Notes: generated by a model not told the origin, from the letters alone. Positions 1 to 7,672 are shown, numbered from the stretch's first letter. The stretch: 64,000 nucleotides of DNA from Bordetella genomosp. 13 (GCF_002119665.1 NZ_CP021111.1:4154001-4218000); one strand, 5' to 3'. Translations and numbers: made by a program.

Positions 1-247
1 GCTCCAAGGCATCGGCCGAGACTTCGCGGTGCGAAATGGTCAACAAACGCTGCGGAAGATCGAACAGGAGCCGCTCGACACCGGGCATGCCCTCCAGCGT
101 TCGCCGCACCAGTGCTTCCTCATTGCGGCAATCCATGTTGCTCACGTGGAAAACGGTGGTTTCAGTGCTGGCCTGCTCACTGGCGCACGCCGTCTGTTGG
201 CCATTGCCGCCGGAGCAGGCGCATGGGCTGGAAGGTTCTTTGTTCAT
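1..247 (-). CDS. cadA: Heavy-metal P1B-type ATPase, N-terminal part only (cut by window edge)
   Basis: Only about 82 N-terminal residues are present; the ATPase core lies left of the window. A short Cys-rich leader (Cys9, Cys11, Cys21) is followed by a heavy-metal-associated domain from about residue 30, with the metal-loop motif MDCRNEE at residues 38-44 (Cys40, Glu43, Glu44) and the family-like LPQRLLTI strand. This MDCxxEE form is typical of Cd/Zn/Pb-exporting ATPases of the CadA/ZntA group in mobile elements. The family pumps divalent soft metals out of the cytoplasm. An upstream in-frame ATG pair at 289-284 exists, but it overlaps the predicted -10 box (288-293), so the ATG at 247 with GAAGAG before it is the better start. 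The gene is divergent from the cadR-like regulator. Confidence 0.78.
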   Translation of the reverse strand, partial: MNKEPSSPCACSGGNGQQTACASEQASTETTVFHVSNMDCRNEEALVRRTLEGMPGVERLLFDLPQRLLTISHREVSADALE

Positions 248-287
248 AGATCGCTCTTCATTGACAAGGTTTTCCCCGGATGCCATC

Positions 288-318
288 ATTAGAAAACCTC
301 TAGTAGATATAGAGTCAA
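288..318 (-). promoter_or_regulatory. MerR-family (CadR/PbrR-type) promoter of the metal ATPase gene
   Basis: On the minus strand a -35 TTGACT (318-313) and a -10 TCTAAT (293-288) are separated by 19 bases. The spacer carries the dyad CTCTA-N7-TAGAG (298-314). The long spacer with a dyad is the signature of promoters twisted open by metal-loaded MerR proteins, and the sequence resembles known pbrA/cadA promoters. The divergent regulator gene starts at 339, so this site probably also autoregulates it. Confidence 0.82.
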
Positions 319-338
319 GTTTTTTATAGGAAGCAACC

Positions 339-737
339 ATGATGCGGATCGGTGAACTGGGCAAGAAGGCAGATTGCTTGGTGCAGACCGTGCGCTTTTA
401 CGAGTCAGAAGGCTTGCTGCCCGAGCCTGCACGTAGCGAGGGCAACTTCAGGCTCTATGACGAAGTCCATTTGCAGCGCTTGCTGTTCATCCGCCGCTGC
501 CGGGCGAAGGACATGACGCTGGATGAGATCCGTCAACTGCTGAACTTACGGGATCGGCCAGAGTTGGGCTGCGGCGAGGTGAACGCGCTGGTCGACGCTC
601 ATATCGCGCAAGTGCGGACCAAGATGAAGGAATTGCGCGCCTTGGAGCGCGAGTTAATGGATCTGCGACGCTCCTGCGATAGCGCCCGAACCTCGCGCGA
701 GTGCGGCATTCTCAACAGCTTGGCCGAGCCCGCCTGA
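339..737 (+). CDS. cadR: MerR-family Cd(II)/Pb(II)-responsive regulator
   Basis: The 132-residue protein has the MerR winged-helix DNA-binding region at residues 1-72 (RIGELGKKADC, VRFYESEGLL), a dimerisation coiled coil at about 80-112 and a metal-binding C-terminus. Counting from the second Met, cysteines fall at 77, 112 and 121. CadR-type regulators use Cys77, Cys112 and Cys119, so Cd/Pb/Zn sensing is the likely role. Two adjacent ATG codons (339, 342) are possible starts; AGGAAG at 328-333 fits the second slightly better. The gene diverges from the P-type ATPase gene across the 288-318 promoter and may also control the sites at 1683-1713 and 1758-1788. PbrR-like specificity cannot be excluded. 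Confidence 0.87.
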   Translation: MMRIGELGKKADCLVQTVRFYESEGLLPEPARSEGNFRLYDEVHLQRLLFIRRCRAKDMTLDEIRQLLNLRDRPELGCGEVNALVDAHIAQVRTKMKELRALERELMDLRRSCDSARTSRECGILNSLAEPA

Positions 738-1191
738 AGCTCGAGCGTGTCATCGGTGCTGGAAGTGATCGGGTCCAGTTCTGAGAGCCACGTGCCGCGC
801 TCCATCATGCGAAAGCGCGCGATTCTGACGTTTTGAGACGGCGTGCGACCGAGGGCGTGGCCCACAGGAGCCAGCGCGAGCCGGACGACCTGCGCGCCGC
901 AATCTCCGCCACCTTACGGGTTCTCCAGGCCAGACCGAGCATCGCGGCGTGGCTGCGCAGGTGCAGGTGCAGGCCAAGGTAGCAGTGCGCCACGACGCGG
1001 CCCGACTCATGGGCACGCCACGCAACTCGCGATCGCTTCGCAAGAAGCCGCAAGGCCCGACTCGCGCAAGAATGCGACGTGGGCAAGATCGTATAGCCAG
1101 CAGCGCAAGCGTTTGCCGCTGCTGGCCGGCTCCGGAAGGGATAGACAAGCTGCGGGCCGTAGTCCATTGGAAAGTCCATCTTTCTTGAGTG
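738..1191. other. Gap without a recognisable gene
   Basis: No start, ribosome site and conserved protein come together in these 454 bases on either strand. Open frames of about 120-180 codons on the minus strand have arginine- and serine-rich translations with no family signature. The stretch lies between the regulator gene and a decayed hydroxylase gene, and is probably eroded cargo. Confidence 0.5.
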
Positions 1192-1655
1192 TCACTCTTT
1201 GGCGCCCAGCGTGTGCTTTTGCGACCGGAAAGCGCTGAACAAGTGGCCCCCGGGCATCCAGAAATCGCCGTAGTTGACTTGGGCGTCTTCGTGCTCACGC
1301 TTGTGATGCCAGCGATGGGCTTCAGCCACCCCGATCAACAATCCCAACGGCCCGACCCGGTATCCCAGATTGGAGTGCTGGAAGGCCAGATGCACGACCA
1401 AGAAGCCGAGCCATGCGCCGACGGCCAACCACAGCTTGGAACGCCGCTACTGGCTCAACGGGGAGTGGAAAGGCCGCCCGCCCTCTAGCAAGGCGGCACA
1501 AGCGAGCGCGACGATCACTGTGAGTAGCTCCGTCGGAAAAGACGGCCGGCCGGTCGCGAGCTCGCCGAAGAGCACAACCGCAGTGGCGCCACGGATCAGT
1601 GGATAGCAGCCATACCGGATGACAGTCGCAATGAAGGGGGCGCATTGGTGCTCAT
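1192..1655 (-). pseudogene. Remnant of a sterol-desaturase / fatty-acid-hydroxylase family gene
   Basis: The C-terminal half is recognisable: a hydrophobic helix, FQHSNLGYRVGPLG, the histidine box HRWHH and a VNYGDFW motif, ending in a stop at 1192. The N-terminal half (FGELATGRPSFPTELLT, LLEGGRPF) is read in the same frame but is cut by an in-frame TAG (1447-1449). About a hundred central residues, including the first histidine boxes of the family, are missing between the halves. The natural ATG (1655, preceded by AGGA) is out of frame with the body; one extra base in the run of five G at 1636-1640 would restore it. Frameshift, stop and deletion together mark a dead gene. A MerR-type promoter lies just upstream at 1683-1713, as for membrane-lipid genes that accompany metal exporters. 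Confidence 0.75.
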
Positions 1656-1682
1656 CTGTTCTGTCCTAAAGCTCTGACTGGA

Positions 1683-1713
1683 TTGGAAAACCTTCTAGCT
1701 ACGGTAGAGTCAA
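1683..1713 (-). promoter_or_regulatory. Second MerR-type promoter, facing the hydroxylase remnant
   Basis: Minus-strand -35 TTGACT (1713-1708), 19-base spacer, -10-like TTCCAA (1688-1683). The start of the spacer (CTCTACCGTAGCTAGAAGG) closely matches the ATPase promoter at 288-318. The -10 is weak. It reads into the decayed gene that starts at 1655. Confidence 0.65.
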
Positions 1714-1757
1714 GGGCGTCCGGGAAGACCCTGTGGCAAGTTCGTTGCATCTGCGCC

Positions 1758-1788
1758 TTGACTCTCCAGCCGCTACAGGCTTCAGCAT
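1758..1788 (+). promoter_or_regulatory. Third MerR-type promoter, facing the CDF transporter gene
   Basis: Plus-strand TTGACT (1758-1763) is followed by CTCCAGCCGCTACAGGCTT and a poor -10 (CAGCAT, 1783-1788). The 19-base spacing and the CTAC-AGG element resemble known cadA-type promoters. The dyad is less perfect than at 288-318. It lies 25 bases before the gene at 1813. Confidence 0.6.
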
Positions 1789-1812
1789 CCATCGATTTGG
1801 AAGGAACAATGC

Positions 1813-2448
1813 ATGGCTGAAAACCACAGAAATCACGAAAACGACGAGTTGGGCCGCCTAGATGCGAGCGATGCGAAGGACCGAAAGATTCTTCTGACTG
1901 TGTTGCTGATCAACCTGACGCAGTCCGCCGCCGGCATTGCCCTTGGCATCTGGGCTGGCTCTACGGCGCTGATGGGCGCCGGGTTGGACAACCTCGCCGA
2001 TGCGTCGGTCTATGCGGTTAGCCTGTATGCCGTCGGTCGTGCGGCAACGGTCAAGGTGGGCGCGGCCCGCTTGTCGGGTTTCTTGCTAATCGGCCTGGCC
2101 GCGCTGCTGCTGTTGGAAGTCCTACGCCGCTTCGCTGGAGGGGAAGAGCCTGTCGGCCCAGCCATGATGGCCATGGCCGCGCTGAACGCGGCTTTGAACC
2201 TAGTGTGCCTCAGACTACTGCGCCGCCATCGCGGGGAAGATGTGAACTTCAAGGCGTCAGCGATCTTTACCAGCAACGACTCCATCGTCAATGGTGCGAT
2301 TGTGCTGTCCGGGGTGCTGGTGATGGGGTTCGGGTCGAACATCCCGGATCTGGTGCTGGGCGTCATCGTGGCCGCAATCGCAGCGAATGGGGGGCGGGAA
2401 ATCCTGCGCGAAGCATCGGAAACAGCTCGCCGTAAGGCGGGCACATAA
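1813..2448 (+). CDS. Cation diffusion facilitator family transporter, short form
   Basis: This 211-residue inner-membrane protein has about six hydrophobic segments and CDF landmarks: LDNLAD with Asp59 and Asp63 in the second helix, and NDSIVN (Asp156, Asn160) in the fifth. The family exports Zn, Cd, Co or Fe in exchange for protons. Two features are odd. The protein ends right after the sixth helix and lacks the cytoplasmic metal-binding domain of 300-residue members. The usual HxxxD of helix five is DxxxN, so metal choice may differ. The start at ATG 1813 is supported by AAGGAA at 1801-1806. The MerR-type promoter at 1758-1788 suggests induction together with the ATPase by the regulator at 339-737. 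Confidence 0.85.
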   Translation: MAENHRNHENDELGRLDASDAKDRKILLTVLLINLTQSAAGIALGIWAGSTALMGAGLDNLADASVYAVSLYAVGRAATVKVGAARLSGFLLIGLAALLLLEVLRRFAGGEEPVGPAMMAMAALNAALNLVCLRLLRRHRGEDVNFKASAIFTSNDSIVNGAIVLSGVLVMGFGSNIPDLVLGVIVAAIAANGGREILREASETARRKAGT

Positions 2449-3171
2449 GGCATGTTTTCGCCCAGTTCATCCCGAGGTTTACCTCTGCAAAAGAGGTAGT
2501 CCAGCCTTTGGGCTACGGCCTCGGCTGCAGCCGAGCGTACCATTGGCGATGGCCGCGCGATAGGCGGGCATGCCGTTCTCGACCTCCGTCTGCCGTACAG
2601 CAGCGGTGCGCAAGGTTGAGGGTGCATGTCGTCTCTCCTGTTCGTGTGGCCCAGGCCAATGGCCGGGCCGGGACGTTGATGGGCAGGAGAATGGCGCCGA
2701 AGGCCCAACGGCCTTCGGCTCGGGAGAAAAGAGGAACCACCCGTGGGCTGATTGGCAGGCCCGGTCGTCGCTAGAACCGTCTGCTCATCAAGCAATCACA
2801 CCCGGCCCATGTCGTGGCTGGGGCCGGCATCGTCTGGCGCACATCCGCGCACAAAGGGAGCCCGTTTTTGCACCGGCGGGCACCGGCACCGATTACCGCT
2901 GACCACGAAGGGTCTCCCGGTGGCTCGTGCAGCCTGGCAAGCCACCGGGAGACCCTTCGCAGAGGGCGGAAGAAACGCAGATCAACAGAACGCGCGTGGT
3001 GCGGCTCGCAGAGAAGCTACCTTCAGGTCCCGCGGCCGGGGACGGCTGGGCGGGACGCGCACACGGATCAAGAAGGCGTTGCGCGCTGGGCGTCCCGCAG
3101 GGCATGCGGCGGAGTGCGGGACAGGGGCCACGCCGCCGAAGGCGGGCACGGCTCACGGGGAACGGGGGCGG
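2449..3171. other. Gap of about 720 bases between metal cargo and topB
   Basis: No convincing gene is seen. The clear features are the 20-base inverted repeat at 2906-2959 and the short direct/inverted motif CTTCGGCTCGG around 2710. An open minus-strand frame of 75 codons (2513-2740) has no recognisable family and no good ribosome site. The stretch probably marks the junction between cargo and core of the element. Confidence 0.45.
2906..2959. terminator. Perfect 20-bp inverted repeat, possible terminator after topB
   Basis: The arms 2906-2925 and 2940-2959 are exact reverse complements and leave a 14-base loop. The hairpin lies about 210 bases beyond the topB stop codon. No T-run follows on either strand, so intrinsic termination is uncertain; it could also protect the mRNA 3' end or be a protein site. 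Confidence 0.5.
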
Positions 3172-5202
3172 TCAGGAGCCTTTGCGGCCGCTACGGCGCG
3201 GGCGCGAGGCGCCGCGCTTGGAGCTGCCGGATTCGACTGGCAGCGTGCCTTTGCAGTCCGGGTAGCGGCTGCACGACCAGAACGGGCCGCTCTTGCCGCT
3301 GCGCTGGCGCGTGGGTGCGCCGCACTGCGGGCATGCCGGCCCTTGGGGAACCTTGATGGACAGGGAGGCGCTGCCGTACTGCGCAATCAACTGCGAAATC
3401 CACGCGGCCTGCTTGCCGATGAACACGTCCAGGGTGAGCTGTCCGGCCTCGATCATGTCGAGCGCCTGTTCCCAGACGGCGGTGGTGCCAGGGTCGGCAA
3501 TCGCCGCAGGCACGGCATCGATCAAAGTGAAAGCCGCATCCGAGGCGCGGATGGCGCGCCCCTTCTTCACGAGGTAGCCGCGAGCGATCAGGCCGCCGAT
3601 GATGTTGGCCCGCGTCGCTTCGGTGCCGATGCCAACCGTATCCTTGAGCTTCTGCTTCAGGCGGGGATCGGACACCAGCTTGGCGACGCCTTTCATGGAC
3701 TTGACCAACTCGCCTTGCGTGTACGGTTTGGGCGGCAGCGTCTTGAGTGCCTTGAGATCGACGTCGGCCACCTGGCATGCCAGGCCCTCATACAGTTTCG
3801 GCAGCGCGGGCAGCACCTGGGCGCGGACCGCAGTATCGCCCTCGCCATCACCGTCTTCGGCCTGCGGCTCGGCGAGCACCTGGCGCCAACCCGGGATGAC
3901 AACCTGCTTGCCCGTGGCCGCCAGGTTCTGCCCCCCGCACGAAAACTTGGCCACAGTGCGGTCGAACTCGTGGTGAGGGAGGAACTGCGCCAGGTAATGC
4001 GACCGGATGAGCCTGTACACGGCCAGTTCCTTCTCGCTCATGGCGGAGAGCTTCGCCGGTTCGAGCGTCGGGATGATGCCGTGGTGCGCCGTGACCTTGC
4101 CATCGTTCCAGGCGCGCGAGCGCTGCGAGCGGTCGAGCTGGCCCATGATCGAGCGCAGCGAGGGATCGGTCTTGAGCAGGCTGTCGAGAACGGTGGGCAC
4201 TTCGGCAAACATGCTCTCGGGCAGGTAGCCGGAGTCCGAGCGGGGGTACGTCGTGGCCTTGTGCGTCTCGTACAGGGCTTGGGCAATCTCCAAGGTTTCC
4301 TGCACGTCCAGCCCAAGCTGCTTGGAACACACTTCCTGCAAGGTGCCCAGGTCGAACGGCAGCGGCGGGCCTTCGCGGACACGCTCAGTCTCCACCGACA
4401 CGACGTGGGCACTGCCCGCAGCGCGGATCTGCTGCATGGTCTGCTGTGCGACCGGCTGCCGCAGGCAGCGGCCTGCGTCGTCGGTGCACGCATCGGGTGG
4501 AACCCATTGCGCGGCGAAAGTCGAACCGCCTGCGAACAGGGACACGGCGATGGCCCAGTATGGTACGGACACGAAGCGCGCGATCTCGCGGTCGCGGTCC
4601 ACAACGAGCTTGAGCGTCGGGGTCTGTACGCGGCCGACCGACAGCACGCCGTCGTAACCCGCCTGTCGCCCCAGCACCGTGAACAGCCGGCTCAGGTTCA
4701 TGCCCACGAGCCAATCCGCACGGGAGCGCGCCAGCGCCGAGTGGTACATCGAAAGCGTCTCGGCCGAAGGCCGCAGCTTGCCCAGTGCCGCCCGAATGGA
4801 CGCATCGTTGAGCGCCGACAGCCACAGGCGTTCGATGGGGCCGCGGTAGCCGCAAAGCTCCACGATCTCGCGGGCGATCAATTCGCCCTCGCGGTCGGCA
4901 TCGGTGGCGATAACCAGGTGAGTCGCCTTCGCCAAGAGCGCCTTGACGACCTTGAATTGCGTGGCGGTCTTCGGTTTGACCTCGACCCGCCAGTGCTGGG
5001 GAATGATGGGCAACTGCTCAACGGACCATCGTTTGAGCTGCTCGTCGTAGGCCTCGGGCGGCGCCGCCTCCACGAGATGGCCGATGCACCAGGTGACCGT
5101 GACGCCGGAACCGTTGAGGCAGCCTTCACCGCGCTGCGTGGCGCCGAGAATCCGGCCAATGTCTTTGCCCTGGGAGGGCTTCTCGCACAAGAACAGCCGC
5201 AT
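3172..5202 (-). CDS. topB: DNA topoisomerase III (type IA) of the ICE
   Basis: The enzyme relaxes and decatenates DNA through a transient 5'-phosphotyrosine break and is a standard core gene of PFGI-1/clc-type elements. The TOPRIM domain has EKPSQ (Glu7) and DADREGE (101-107); the catalytic Tyr319 lies in TTYPRSDS. A C-terminal zinc ribbon has Cys624, Cys627, Cys644 and Cys650, followed by a basic tail. The predicted length is 676 residues from the ATG at 5202, where MRLFLCEKP matches the usual N-terminus; the open frame continues upstream without supporting similarity. It follows ssb in the same direction, separated by about 280 bases with hairpins at 5416-5481. Its partner is probably the adjacent Ssb during element replication and transfer. 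Confidence 0.95.
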   Translation of the reverse strand: MRLFLCEKPSQGKDIGRILGATQRGEGCLNGSGVTVTWCIGHLVEAAPPEAYDEQLKRWSVEQLPIIPQHWRVEVKPKTATQFKVVKALLAKATHLVIATDADREGELIAREIVELCGYRGPIERLWLSALNDASIRAALGKLRPSAETLSMYHSALARSRADWLVGMNLSRLFTVLGRQAGYDGVLSVGRVQTPTLKLVVDRDREIARFVSVPYWAIAVSLFAGGSTFAAQWVPPDACTDDAGRCLRQPVAQQTMQQIRAAGSAHVVSVETERVREGPPLPFDLGTLQEVCSKQLGLDVQETLEIAQALYETHKATTYPRSDSGYLPESMFAEVPTVLDSLLKTDPSLRSIMGQLDRSQRSRAWNDGKVTAHHGIIPTLEPAKLSAMSEKELAVYRLIRSHYLAQFLPHHEFDRTVAKFSCGGQNLAATGKQVVIPGWRQVLAEPQAEDGDGEGDTAVRAQVLPALPKLYEGLACQVADVDLKALKTLPPKPYTQGELVKSMKGVAKLVSDPRLKQKLKDTVGIGTEATRANIIGGLIARGYLVKKGRAIRASDAAFTLIDAVPAAIADPGTTAVWEQALDMIEAGQLTLDVFIGKQAAWISQLIAQYGSASLSIKVPQGPACPQCGAPTRQRSGKSGPFWSCSRYPDCKGTLPVESGSSKRGASRPRRSGRKGS

Positions 5203-5415
5203 ATCCGTCCATCCCGATTCCTGTTGTTCATGGAGTTGCTGGGATCGAGGATGCCGAGCGCAGCCCCTGGCAGCAGCAAACAAGCCGCATGCGGCAGCGA
5301 CCGCTTTCACGCCGATGAAATGGCGAGTGCGGGGAAGGTGCGTGGCCGGAAGTGTGCGGGCCGAGAGCCGCGATTTCCGGGAGCGCGCGTGGAACTCGGT
5401 GGACGTTGGTGGAGC

Positions 5416-5430
5416 TATCCCCTGGGGATA
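5416..5430. repeat. Short TCCCC-T-GGGGA palindrome
   Basis: TATCCCC and GGGGATA flank a single T. Related (T/G)CCCC-N-GGGG(A/C) palindromes occur at 7436-7452, 7561-7573 and 7678-7690, always in gaps between core genes. Confidence 0.6.
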
Positions 5431-5439
5431 ATTCGCAGC

Positions 5440-5481
5440 GCATGGAGGGCGGCGAAGCACTGCGGCAGCCGCCCTCCATGC
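5440..5481 (-). terminator. Hairpin directly after ssb
   Basis: Perfect 14-bp arms (5440-5453 and 5468-5481) with a 14-base loop lie four bases past the ssb stop codon. No T-run is seen. It could be a weak terminator or mRNA stabiliser setting the ssb/topB ratio. Confidence 0.5.
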
Positions 5482-5485
5482 CCGA

Positions 5486-5926
5486 TCACTTCCTGCGCTT
5501 GGTCTCTTTCGGCGCCGTCGATTCCTGGGTGGCCTGGGGCTTCGGCTCTGCCTCCTGTGGCTTCGGGCTGAGGGCCACAGACTCGATGCGGTACGGCAGG
5601 ATGCCGACACTGCGCGCGTTGACCTGCCAAGTCTCACGCGGCTGATCTTCGTTGTCCGTCCAGGGGTCGCGCTCCATGCGGCCGACGACCAGCACCCGCA
5701 TGCCCTTCTGGTAGAGCTGCTGCCAGCGGTCGGCGTCGTGGTGCCAGAGTTCCACCGGCGCCCAGAAGCCGCCGCGGTCCTCGAACTCGCCGCCCTTGGT
5801 GGGGACGGGGTTGTCGAAGTACACGTTCAGCCGGAGCAACCGGCGAGGATCGTCGTTGCCATTGGGGAATTCGCGGTACTCGGGAGGCGATCCGATGTTG
5901 CCCTCGCCGATGAATTGTGTGCTCAT
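5486..5926 (-). CDS. ssb: Single-stranded DNA-binding protein of the ICE
   Basis: The 146-residue protein has an OB-fold over about residues 1-112, with family features such as FIGEGNIGSPPEYREF, LNVYFDNPV, FWAPVELWHHDAD and GMRVLVVGRMERDPW. The C-terminal tail is Pro/Lys-rich and ends KETKRRK, not in the acidic DDDIPF type of chromosomal Ssb. The protein therefore probably does not recruit host repair proteins in the usual way. It coats single strands made during element replication or transfer. It sits between the DUF3158 gene (73-base gap) and topB, the standard order. In ICEclc the equivalent ssb is co-expressed with inrR in the transfer-competent subpopulation. Confidence 0.9.
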   Translation of the reverse strand: MSTQFIGEGNIGSPPEYREFPNGNDDPRRLLRLNVYFDNPVPTKGGEFEDRGGFWAPVELWHHDADRWQQLYQKGMRVLVVGRMERDPWTDNEDQPRETWQVNARSVGILPYRIESVALSPKPQEAEPKPQATQESTAPKETKRRK

Positions 5927-5999
5927 GTTGGAATCTCCGTGGTGGTTGAAATACCCGTGCCTCGTTGGGCTCGGGCGCGTGCTCGGATGGCAGGCGCAA

Positions 6000-6527
6000 T
6001 CACCGATCGCGCACTGCGGCAGGAACGGACGCGAGCCGGCGCAGGTAGGTGTTGTCCGCCTGCGCGGCCTTGCTGGCGCATTCCTGTGCTTGCCTGCCCA
6101 GGGTGTGCAGCAGGCTGATCTGCATGTTCAGCATGACGCGCTGCAGTTCGATCTCGTGCAGGTCGTGCAGCAGGTTGACCGGCGTGCTGGGGCTCGCCAT
6201 CAGCTCCTGCCACAACGCCACGCCCATGGCCGATCGATCGTGCTTGCGCCAGCGAAGAAAGGTCGTGCCTGCGCCAGTGGTCTGCTGGGCCAGCTCGACG
6301 GGAAGCAGGTGGAAGGGATGCCCGCACGCCTGTGGCAGCACCTGTCGCTGCGCCAGGGCAATCAACTCGTCGCGCATGGCGAAGCACTGGCTGGCCCAGG
6401 CCTCGAAGTCCCCTTTACCTTTAAAAGGCTTTAAAAGGCCTTTTAGAGAGGCCGCGTGTTCCAGCCGCATGAAGGCTGGCTGTTCCAGACGACGGAAGTA
6501 GCGCGGTTCGCGGTTCGGGTCGCTCAT
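6000..6527 (-). CDS. DUF3158 family ICE protein (position of inrR in ICEclc)
   Basis: A 175-residue soluble protein that I place in the DUF3158 family of integrating elements (FRRLEQPAFMRLEHAASLKG, LRWRKHDRSAMGVALWQ). No catalytic motif is seen; long amphipathic helices fill the C-terminal half. The start at 6527 overlaps the stop of the PFL_4669-type gene by four bases, so the two are translationally coupled. It lies immediately before ssb. In ICEclc a protein of similar size, InrR, lies at this place and is needed for full expression of the integrase gene. That equivalence is inference from position and size. Confidence 0.8.
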   Translation of the reverse strand: MSDPNREPRYFRRLEQPAFMRLEHAASLKGLLKPFKGKGDFEAWASQCFAMRDELIALAQRQVLPQACGHPFHLLPVELAQQTTGAGTTFLRWRKHDRSAMGVALWQELMASPSTPVNLLHDLHEIELQRVMLNMQISLLHTLGRQAQECASKAAQADNTYLRRLASVPAAVRDR

Positions 6528-7315
6528 GCCGGTTCGTCCTCGCCGGCGGCTGTGGACTTGGCCTCGGCCGAATCGGCGGCAGCGCCTTCGTCGGTGGGAG
6601 ATGCGGCTGCGGCAGCGCTATCACCACGCTGTTGCAGACCACGGCGCACGACGGGCGGCGCAAACTTCGAGCGGCGCATGCCTTCGAGCACGTCCTGCGG
6701 CAGTTCGCCGAACTTCTCCAATGCTGCCCGAGCTGCGGCGTTCTTGGCCGCGAAGTCGTCGCGGGTGCAGCCCGAGTAGCGGTATTGCTGGGCCAGGCTG
6801 AACAGGCTGCGCAGCGCGTGGGCACCTTCGTTGAGCCAGCGCTCCAACGTCGAGCGATCGATCAGCGCGGTGTGGTGGGCGAGGATCAGCTTGCGGGCGA
6901 TGTCGTCGTAGTCGGCCAGCAGATAGACGGCGGCAAAGCCGAGCTGCGCGTTCACGAACAAGGGGAGCTTCACCGGCTGCACGTTGAGGTTCTCACCCAG
7001 GCTCAACGCCGCAGGCACGCCGGCCAGTGCCTGGTCAACCTGCTCGCGCAGCGATTGCAACGTGGTCCTGGTCTGGTCGAGCTTTTCCTCGATGCGCAAC
7101 ATCCACCAGTCGCTGTACGGGTCGTCCTGCTCCGAGCCGCGCTTCATCTTGTTCATCACGGCGATGTAGCCGTTCAGGCCGACGATGCCGGGTCGCCCCT
7201 CGGCGGCGGCGCGGCCATGCCAGATGCGCGAGGCGTGGTGGGTGTGCAGCGTCAGCGACATCGCGCTGCGCAGGGAGCCGAGGTTGAGTTGCAATGGTTC
7301 GTTGCTGGTTGCCAT
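6524..7315 (-). CDS. Integrating conjugative element protein, PFL_4669 family
   Basis: The 263-residue protein shows the conserved features of this ICE-only family: an early LTLHTHHASRIWHGR segment, GLNGYIAVMNKMK, DPYSDWWMLRIEEKL, and a helical middle. After about residue 225 there is an Ala/Ser/Glu-rich low-complexity tail. The biochemical role is unknown. The gene always accompanies parA, parB, ssb and topB, so a role in element maintenance or replication is likely. The start at ATG 7315 opens an operon running to ssb. The 429 bases upstream are gene-free and contain duplicated palindromes, making them the natural place for an internal promoter. Confidence 0.88.
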   Translation of the reverse strand: MATSNEPLQLNLGSLRSAMSLTLHTHHASRIWHGRAAAEGRPGIVGLNGYIAVMNKMKRGSEQDDPYSDWWMLRIEEKLDQTRTTLQSLREQVDQALAGVPAALSLGENLNVQPVKLPLFVNAQLGFAAVYLLADYDDIARKLILAHHTALIDRSTLERWLNEGAHALRSLFSLAQQYRYSGCTRDDFAAKNAAARAALEKFGELPQDVLEGMRRSKFAPPVVRRGLQQRGDSAAAAASPTDEGAAADSAEAKSTAAGEDEPA

Positions 7316-7435
7316 GGTGATCGCTCGCTGGTGGACAGGGAGCCGCCAGCATCCGCATGCAGCGGAAGGCAGTCAGTCAACAAACCGAAATGAGCCGACC
7401 CCCGGTTCTGTGCGCGCTGGCGGCGCAGCGCGCAA

Positions 7436-7452
7436 CGGTCCCCTGGGGACCG
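7436..7452. repeat. Perfect CGGTCCCC-T-GGGGACCG palindrome
   Basis: Eight-base arms flank a single T. It lies about 120 bases before the PFL_4669-type start (7315, minus strand), and the same GTCCCC core recurs at 7561 and 7678. Confidence 0.65.
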
Positions 7453-7555
7453 CTCCGCAGATGGGCACTCACATCGGCGTTCCCGTCCTCGGTTGTTGAC
7501 GGTATGCGTGCTGCACCGCACGTCGCGCTGCCGTTCGACACGATCCTTCGCCGCG

Positions 7556-7650
7556 CAGCCGTCCCCAGGGGACCGTTCCGTTGAGCGCCATGGAGGTCTG
7601 CTTCATGGTCTTGCATGCGCTCTACTCAGGTTTTGCGCAGCATGTCGCGC
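7556..7650. repeat. Tandem repeat copy A (partial duplicate of the replication gene's 3' end)
   Basis: Copy A matches copy B (7673-7769) in order: CAGCCGTCCCCAGGGGACCG, a GCCATGGAG(G/A)TCT segment, and CTCAGG(T/A)TTTGCGCAGCA. On the minus strand the last block reads RDMLRKT-stop, a diverged echo of the RDLLRKS-stop end of the gene at 7745. The copies are about 117 bases apart. Confidence 0.65.
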
Positions 7651-7672
7651 CGTCGCCCGGCGCTTCACCGCA

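Noticed and set aside
2513-2740. 75-codon minus-strand open frame after the CDF gene
   Set aside because: No recognised family and no ribosome site.
2752-5571. 939-codon open frame on the plus strand
   Set aside because: It runs antisense through topB, whose motifs (EKPSQ, DADREGE, TYPRSDS) are clear. High GC leaves the opposite frame free of stops.
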